In this document: in pieces, positions 33,064 to 37,262 of the stretch
Numbering within the stretch: position 1 is the stretch's first letter
Layout of the letters: the number at the start of each line of letters is the position of its first letter
From: Micrococcales bacterium
Lineage (GTDB): Bacteria; Actinomycetota; Actinomycetes; Actinomycetales; Dermatophilaceae
Reading direction: 5' to 3'
NCBI GenBank assembly: GCA_014763705.1
Contig: JACXUW010000002.1
Span: 1-37,262 of the forward strand
Length of the DNA: 37,262 bases
Translations under genes and position numbers: made by a program
The notes under the pieces: model-generated
What the model was told of the DNA's origin: nothing
What the model saw: the letters and a program-made list of their open reading frames with translations, nothing else
Databases searched by the model: none

Positions 33064-34002
33064 TCACACTGGTTGCTCTCCGGCGCGGCGCGTGCGCACC
33101 GAATCCACGGACACGGTCGTCGACGCAGGATGGTCGACCTGCAGGGTGGTGTGCTCGATGTCGTGGTCGTCGCTCAGCATCTGCGCGATGGCCTTGCGGC
33201 GTTCGTGGCAGTCGTGCCGGTCTGCCACCAGGACGTGCGCGGACAGCGCGGGGAACCCGGAGGTGACCTCCCAGACGTGGAGGTCGTGGACCTCGACCAC
33301 GCCGTCGACCGCGCGGATGTCCCGCTCGATGGCGGCGACGTCGGTGCCCCGGGGTGCGGCCTCGAGGAAGATCCGCCCCGAGTCGCGCAACAGCCCCCAG
33401 CCCGCCTTGGCCATCAGCGCGGCCACGACGAGCGCGGCGACGGCGTCGGCGCGGGCCCAGCCGGTCAGGAGAACGACGAGCCCGGCGAGCGCGGTGGCGA
33501 TGAACGCGAAGAGGTCGTTGAGGATGTGCTGGAAGGCACCCTCGACGTTGAGCGAGCTGCGGTCGGCCCGGGCGATCAGCCAGCTCGCCCCGAGGTTGAC
33601 GACGATCCCCACGAGCGCGGTGACCAGGACCAGGCCGCCGGACACTTCCGGTGCATCGAGGAACCGCTGCACCGCTTCGTAGGCGAACCACGCCGTCAGG
33701 CCCCACAACGTGAGGCCGTTGAGCTGGGCGGAGAGGATCTCCACGCGCTTCCAGCCGAAGGTGAGGTTGCCCCGGGCCGGGCGCGCAGCCACCCGCCGGG
33801 CCGCCAGCGCGAGGGCGATCGCGGCTGCGTCGGTCAGCATGTGCCCCGCGTCGGAGATCAGCGCCAACGACGAGGCGATGACGCCGACGACGACCTCCAC
33901 CGCCATGAACACGAGGATCAGCGCCAGGGCGGCGCCCAGGTACCGCCCGTCCTGCCGCCCACCGTTGGCGCCTCCGCTCCCGCCGTGGCCGTGGCCCGTC
34001 AT
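33064..34002 (-). CDS. CDF-family zinc/cadmium/cobalt efflux protein (CzcD-like)
   Basis: A 312-aa cation diffusion facilitator with six helices. It has a His-rich start (GHGHGG), metal site ligands in helix two (LISDAGHMLTDAAAIALAL, HxxxD) and helix five (EGAFQHILNDLFAFI, HxxxD), the Zn-CDF pattern. A cytosolic C-terminal domain VEVHDLHVWEVTSGFPALSAHVLV follows. It exports Zn(II), Cd(II) or Co(II) against protons. ATG 34002 has AGGGAGGA upstream and overlaps the previous stop (ATGA). It is third in an operon after a CmtR-like repressor and another CDF-like gene. Confidence 0.93.
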   Translation of the reverse strand: MTGHGHGGSGGANGGRQDGRYLGAALALILVFMAVEVVVGVIASSLALISDAGHMLTDAAAIALALAARRVAARPARGNLTFGWKRVEILSAQLNGLTLWGLTAWFAYEAVQRFLDAPEVSGGLVLVTALVGIVVNLGASWLIARADRSSLNVEGAFQHILNDLFAFIATALAGLVVLLTGWARADAVAALVVAALMAKAGWGLLRDSGRIFLEAAPRGTDVAAIERDIRAVDGVVEVHDLHVWEVTSGFPALSAHVLVADRHDCHERRKAIAQMLSDDHDIEHTTLQVDHPASTTVSVDSVRTRRAGEQPV

Positions 34003-34700
34003 CGCGCATCCTCCCTGCTCGTCCCACCCGATGAGCAGCACCCGGCGTTGACCTCGTCCCCGCCGCCGGACGTCGCGCAGCAACCCTCTCCCCGCCACGC
34101 CTCGCGGCCCTCGTTGGCTGCGACCCCGGCGATGGCCAGGCCGACGACCGGGTCGGCCCACCACCACCCGAGGGTCGCGTTGAGGACCAGCCCGAGGAGC
34201 AGAACGCCCGAGAGGTAGGTGCACAGCAGGGTCTGGGTCGAGTCGGCCACGACCGCCTGCGAGCCCAGCGCCCGTCCGGTGCGTCGCTGTGCCCGCGACA
34301 ACCACGGCATCACCAGCAGGGACGCCACGGCCAGCACCATGCCCACGGTCGAGGACTCGGGGGTGTGGCCCGCCACCAGCGCCCGGACGGACTCGACACC
34401 GACGTACCCGGCGAGCGCGAAGAACGCCACCGCCATCGCGCGCAGAGCTCGCCGCTCCCGTTTCTCCGGAAGGTGATGGGCGAACTGCCACAGGATGATC
34501 AGACCGCTAGAGACCTCGACGACGGAGTCCAGGCCGAAGCCTACGAGGGCCACCGACCCCGCGGCCACCCCGGCGCCGACGGCGATGACCGCCTCGACGG
34601 CGTTGTAGACCACGGTGGCGCCGGCGAGCAGCCTCGCCCGCCGGCCCAGCCGAGCCCGTTCGGTTGCGCTGAGCGGGACCGCACCCAGCGAAACGCTCAC
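33999..34700 (-). CDS. CDF-like cation transporter with cysteine-rich tail
   Basis: A 233-aa membrane protein with about six helices and no large cytosolic domain, of the short CDF/cation-transporter type. It has ALVGFGLDSVVEVSSGLIILW (helix two, DxxxE in place of HxxxD) and SQAVVADSTQTLLCTYLSG (helix five). The C-terminus GEGCCATSGG...AGCCSS has two CC pairs that could bind soft metals such as Cd or Pb. GTG 34700 forms a GTGA overlap with the repressor stop. Together with the CmtR-like sensor this suggests Cd/Pb export, with transport direction inferred. Confidence 0.83.
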   Translation of the reverse strand: MSVSLGAVPLSATERARLGRRARLLAGATVVYNAVEAVIAVGAGVAAGSVALVGFGLDSVVEVSSGLIILWQFAHHLPEKRERRALRAMAVAFFALAGYVGVESVRALVAGHTPESSTVGMVLAVASLLVMPWLSRAQRRTGRALGSQAVVADSTQTLLCTYLSGVLLLGLVLNATLGWWWADPVVGLAIAGVAANEGREAWRGEGCCATSGGGDEVNAGCCSSGGTSREDAR

Positions 34701-35104
34701 GCCCTGCTCACCTCCACCGTCGCAGCACCGTGCCGAGGGCACAGGACGACGGCGTCGCCGGTCAGGCCGAGCAGGCGCTCGGCGGCCGAGAGCAGATCGA
34801 GCGTCGCCTCCCGGTGGGCCAGGGAGTACACCGACGCTCTCCCCTGCGTCCGGACCGTGACGATGCCGCAGTCGAGCAGACACGCCAGGTGCTTCGACAC
34901 CGTCGACTGCGCCAACCTCAAGTGAGCGGTGAGGTCCACGACCCTGTGCTCCCCTTGGACCAGGTGCTGCACGATTGCGACGCGCGACCGATCCCCGAAG
35001 CCGTGGAACAGACACGCCGCCGCCGTCAAAGCCCCCACCTCGACAGAGGGCTCGACCGCAGACACGTGTGCAGTTGCATCGACGTTCGGCTTTGGCATCG
35101 ACAT
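34697..35104 (-). CDS. ArsR/SmtB-family repressor, CmtR-like Cd/Pb sensor
   Basis: A 135-aa winged-helix repressor. The DNA-reading helix is AQSTVSKHLACLLDCGIVTVRTQGRASVYSL, with Cys75 and Cys79 in it, plus Cys122 in the C-terminal tail (VVLCPRHG). This C-x3-C plus distal Cys arrangement (43 residues later) matches CmtR, the Mycobacterium Cd(II)/Pb(II) sensor, rather than the CadC, SmtB or ArsR sites. It heads the operon with two CDF transporters. The start lacks a ribosome site and a -10 like TAGCAT lies 6 bp upstream, so a leaderless message is plausible. Confidence 0.88.
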   Translation of the reverse strand: MSMPKPNVDATAHVSAVEPSVEVGALTAAACLFHGFGDRSRVAIVQHLVQGEHRVVDLTAHLRLAQSTVSKHLACLLDCGIVTVRTQGRASVYSLAHREATLDLLSAAERLLGLTGDAVVLCPRHGAATVEVSRA

Positions 35105-35116
35105 AATGCGATGCTA
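35095..35116 (-). promoter_or_regulatory. Putative ArsR operator and leaderless promoter
   Basis: GCATCG-N8-CGATGC (35095-35114) is an inverted repeat centred on the repressor start codon. TAGCAT (35116-35111 on the minus strand) resembles a -10 placed so that transcription would begin at the ATG. Autorepression at this site is inferred from position. Confidence 0.42.
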
Positions 35117-35363
35117 CTGGCGGGTCCAACTCCGTTCAAGCCACCGACCGGCGCGGTCATGCACCAGCAGTTCGGCTGGCGAGCGATCTCCAGCACCCGA
35201 CACGTCACCGCTCCGAGGAGGGACTGCTGCACCAATCGGCGACGCAATCTCGGGACTTGTCGGCGGGGAGGCCAGCCGTTCAGTAGTCAAGAATTCTCGT
35301 CCATGACCCCGCCGGACCCACTGACCCGCGCCGCCGCTACGTGCGCACCACTACTCTCGACCC

Positions 35364-35684
35364 ATGAAGGCCGTGACCGACCAGAGCGCAGCTCTGCGCT
35401 TGGCCCTCACGCGCCACCGCGGTGATCTGCACCAGATCCTCGAACGCTACTCCGCGAGCAACGCACGACTCTTCGGCTCCGTGGCGCGCGGCGAGGCCGG
35501 TCCTGGAGGCGACATCGACCTGCTGGTAGACCTCCTTCCCAGCGGCGGCAACCCACTGCTGCGGGTCTCCGGAATCGCCGAAGAGCTGAGCGTCCTCCTC
35601 GATGCCAGGCTCGACGTCGTGGCGCCCTCATTGCTCCGGGATGACGTGTCGGCCAGCGCCCTGTCAGACGCGGTGGTCTTGTAA
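35364..35684 (+). CDS. mntA: MntA-type minimal nucleotidyltransferase (antitoxin of HepT)
   Basis: A 106-aa MNT-fold protein. The active motif is RLFGSVARGEAGPGGDIDLLVD (Gly38-Ser39, Asp50 and Asp52), with RLDVVAP supplying a later strand. In MntA-HepT modules the MntA enzyme attaches AMP to the HepT RNase and silences it. The HepT-like reading frame follows directly, but its start codon appears lost, so the antitoxin may now be an orphan. The pair is next to the presumed element end, a usual place for stabilisation modules. Confidence 0.9.
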   Translation: MKAVTDQSAALRLALTRHRGDLHQILERYSASNARLFGSVARGEAGPGGDIDLLVDLLPSGGNPLLRVSGIAEELSVLLDARLDVVAPSLLRDDVSASALSDAVVL

Positions 35685-36035
35685 GCCGGTCGGACCAGCA
35701 ACGGTTCGACGACATCCTGCACGCTATCGAGCGTTGCCAGGACTGTGCACCGCACCTGAGCTCGGGTGACTTCACCGCCATGGCCTATGACGCGGTCCTG
35801 CGCAACCTCGCCGTCATCGGCGAGGCCGTACGGACCCTGCCCGAGGAGACACGAGCCTCGATGCCGGACGTGCCGTGGGCGTCGATCGCGGGCCTGCGCA
35901 AGGTCGTCGGACACGAGTACTTCCGAGTCGCACCTTCGCCCTGGACACCGTCGAGCATGATCTCGCCGACCTCGCCGGTCCTCCGCGCCTGAGTGAGCCG
36001 CTCCTCGACAACCACGCGGTGCAATTGTGGTGCAG
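35681..36035 (+). pseudogene. hepT: HepT-like toxin gene, start codon lost and 3' frameshift
   Basis: The frame from 35681 encodes a typical HepT: SRSDQQRFDDILHAIERCQ, MAYDAVLRNLAVIGEAVRTLP, PWASIAGLRKVVGHEYFRV, including the RNase motif R-x4-HxY (RKVVGHEY). Its first codon is GTA, where the family and the overlap with mntA predict GTG; one G-to-A change would turn GTGA into GTAA, keeping the mntA stop. After HEYFRV the frame shifts by one base. Adding one base near 35931 restores VDTFALDTVEHDLADLAG, the normal HepT ending. No ATG, GTG or TTG lies upstream in frame after a stop at 35642. Probably inactive. Confidence 0.72.
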
Positions 36036-36042
36036 TTGCAGG

Positions 36043-36060
36043 CTGTCTCAATCTGTCTCA
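36043..36060 (+). repeat. Direct repeat CTGTCTCA x2
   Basis: CTGTCTCA occurs at 36043-36050 and 36053-36060, a 10-bp period, about 70 bp inside the presumed attachment site. It might be an arm-type site for the integrase or excisionase, but short repeats of this kind can arise by chance. Confidence 0.35.
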
Positions 36061-36131
36061 CCAACGTAGGCTGGGAGCGAAAGCGCAGGTCGAGCGACCG
36101 GATGAGTCTTCCTGACACAGGGTGCCGTGAC

Positions 36132-36173
36132 CTTTTAATCCGTAGGTTGTGGGTTCGAGCCCCACGGGGCCCA
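36132..36173 (+). repeat. tRNA-Lys(UUU) 3' fragment, probable attachment site
   Basis: The 42 bp starting CTTTTAATCCGTAGG contain an anticodon loop (CTTTTAA, anticodon TTT), a full T arm (GTGGG-TTCGAGC-CCCAC, 36149-36165) and the acceptor 3' strand GGGGCCC plus discriminator A. The 5' acceptor strand (GGGCCCC) and an anticodon-stem partner for TCCGT are missing upstream, so this is not a complete tRNA. A 3'-end tRNA copy is the classic product of tyrosine-recombinase integration. Its orientation places the element to its left and chromosome to its right. Confidence 0.75.
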
Positions 36174-36361
36174 CTCTCCGTGGCTCAGCCGACAGCATGC
36201 CGGTCGTCGAATCCACTCCCCCTCACCCACGATGGGCTTGACGGATTGCGGCGACTGCCTACTGCGCGGGTTGCCGTGGACTTACTCTGCGCGAGTGGAC
36301 GACTCCGAAGCACGCAGGACCCTGTCCAGCGGACGGCAGTTCCGCATTGAAGGGCGCGGAA
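36174..36361. other. Intergenic stretch right of the tRNA fragment
   Basis: No gene, stable hairpin or repeat was recognised in these 188 bp. It should contain the promoter of the rightward open frame that follows. Confidence 0.3.
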
Positions 36362-37262
36362 GTGCCGGCTGACGTGTTCGATGCAGATGGGCTGCGGCGG
36401 CTCGCGCGATCGGCGGAGGCGTTCCGGGTGGCGGCCCTGGCGTGGCTGGAGGTTCACGAGACGCGCAGCGACATATCCCGCTCTGGGACGCGGCCGACCG
36501 TGCGTCAGTTCGTCGACGCGAATCCTGGCGAGGTATCTCGCCTGGCTGCGGAGGTCGAACGGTGGGCTCAGGACGCAGAGACCGCTATCGACTTGACCGG
36601 CCGCTTTGTGCCTCAGTCGGACGCGCCTGGCCGCAACGCGGCTCGCGAATGGTCCACCATGACCTCCAAGGGCACGGTGAACGCCAGTGAGTTGGACATA
36701 TACGGCACGGCAGGCGTCCTGGAGGAACTAGCTGGCCGGGGCGACCGGGGCATCTCGATCTTCCCAGTCCAAGACCCCCGGATCCTGCACCCCTACGTGT
36801 GGTGCCAGACGGTAGTGAGTCAGTGGATCAAAGAGGACTACTCCGCGATTCCCGCCAGCGCCGCCGAGGTGGTCTCCTCGAGTTGGGCGCACCGCATCGC
36901 CCTGGCACAGGCCGAGCAGCCTCGGCAACCGCAGTATCCGGACGGGGCCCGCTTTTGGCAGGGACTGTTCTCGGCGCAGGCCCCGGCCGAGCGGCAGCCT
37001 CGGCTGCGAGTGCCGGACTACGGCGACCCGGAGCGCACCGCCGCCCGCCAGCACGCATTGGGCGAGGCCCTCTCCGGGCTAGACGCACTGAGCGGGGGAT
37101 ATAGGCGCCTCTTCGGTCGCGAGGGCGGCACCCCGACGCTGCAGATGGACCAAGTCGCCGGCTGGCTGCACGCCTGGTCCACGCTGGCGTTCCTCCTCGA
37201 GGAGTGCACTCTCTTCCTGCCCGAGAGCCATGCCCCGGAACCGACGCCCGCCCCCGCCGTCC
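36362..37262 (+). CDS. Unrecognised protein, partial at right edge
   Basis: An open frame runs from a stop at 36239 to the end of the window. GTG 36362 is the best start (TTG 36347 is an alternative), giving at least 300 residues. The sequence begins PADVFDADGLRRLARSAEAF and contains VRQFVDANPGEVSRLAAEVERW, WSTMTSKGTVNASELDIYGTAG and, later, a Gln/Arg/Pro-rich region and LQMDQVAGWLHAWSTLAFLLEECTLF. It is soluble, mostly helical and acidic. I recognise no family. Codon use includes ATA, CTA and TTG more often than in the genes to its left, in line with different ancestry across the attachment site. The C-terminus is outside the window. Confidence 0.6.
   Translation, partial: MPADVFDADGLRRLARSAEAFRVAALAWLEVHETRSDISRSGTRPTVRQFVDANPGEVSRLAAEVERWAQDAETAIDLTGRFVPQSDAPGRNAAREWSTMTSKGTVNASELDIYGTAGVLEELAGRGDRGISIFPVQDPRILHPYVWCQTVVSQWIKEDYSAIPASAAEVVSSSWAHRIALAQAEQPRQPQYPDGARFWQGLFSAQAPAERQPRLRVPDYGDPERTAARQHALGEALSGLDALSGGYRRLFGREGGTPTLQMDQVAGWLHAWSTLAFLLEECTLFLPESHAPEPTPAPAV

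Noticed and set aside
36098-36173. A complete tRNA-Lys gene
   Set aside because: No 5' acceptor strand (GGGCCCC expected), no D arm, and the bases before the anticodon loop (GTGAC) do not pair with TCCGT.
36027-36350. 107-aa open frame across the tRNA fragment
   Set aside because: It reads through the tRNA-derived sequence and has no start signal or domain character.
1-37262. CRISPR array, insertion sequence or plasmid origin
   Set aside because: No regularly spaced repeats, transposase motifs, terminal inverted repeats or iterons were seen on either strand.

Overview
The window reads as DNA of a high-GC Gram-positive actinobacterium. Codons are strongly GC-biased, GTG starts and 4-bp ATGA/GTGA stop-start overlaps are everywhere, and the families (EspR-like regulators, DUF6545/MAB_1171c membrane proteins, CmtR-like ArsR sensor, ResB/CcsB cytochrome c maturation, F510_1955 lipoproteins) are typical of Actinomycetota. 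A Micrococcales-like host is a guess. Most of the window looks like the right-hand part of an integrated genomic island or ICE. A 3'-terminal fragment of a tRNA-Lys(UUU) gene at 36132-36173, with no 5' half beside it, looks like one attachment-site end. In the usual arrangement the intact tRNA and integrase would lie beyond the left edge. No integrase, relaxase or transposase is visible.

Layout. (1) 1-3065, minus strand: MinD/ParA-like protein, SAF-domain (CpaB-like) protein, secreted PKD-like protein and lipoprotein, the right end of a Tad/Flp-like or conjugation-associated operon. (2) 3406-6010, plus strand: a four-gene cassette of EspR-like XRE regulator, ImmA/IrrE metalloprotease, DUF6545 seven-helix membrane protein and PAP2-like membrane protein, followed by a convergent two-HTH regulator. 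(3) 6692-16529, minus strand: one long operon of response regulator, histidine kinase, nuoA, a degenerate NuoB/NuoD-like protein, nuoH, J, K, L, M and N. This is a complex-I-like membrane arm with no NuoE/F/G/I and no recognisable Fe-S subunit. (4) 16719-25107: copper and metal handling, namely F510_1955 lipoprotein, csoR-copZ-copA under tandem CsoR boxes, DUF2752 protein, a 53-aa membrane peptide coupled to a multicopper oxidase, a NixA-type transporter, a rhodanese lipoprotein and a DUF305 lipoprotein. (5) 25284-30482: small membrane protein, TlpA-like thioredoxin, ccdA, resB and ccsB (system II cytochrome c maturation), then an ion-channel-like protein. (6) 30503-35104: two small membrane proteins, DUF302, DUF3105, a frameshifted DUF305 gene, two CDF transporters and a CmtR-like ArsR repressor. 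(7) 35364-36050: MntA/HepT toxin-antitoxin pair with a damaged toxin gene. (8) The tRNA-Lys fragment, then an unrecognised open frame running off the right edge.

How they may work together: the theme is metal (especially copper) tolerance and envelope redox chemistry. CsoR controls cytosolic copper export. The two-component pair heads the complex-I-like operon and may also control scattered envelope genes, because a related 16-bp motif lies near three of their promoters. The most unusual content is the redox-arm-less complex-I-like operon with its cysteine-poor NuoB/NuoD-like protein carrying a His/Met-rich linker. The XRE-ImmA-DUF6545-PAP2 cassette is second. All functions are read from sequence motifs and none was tested by a database search.
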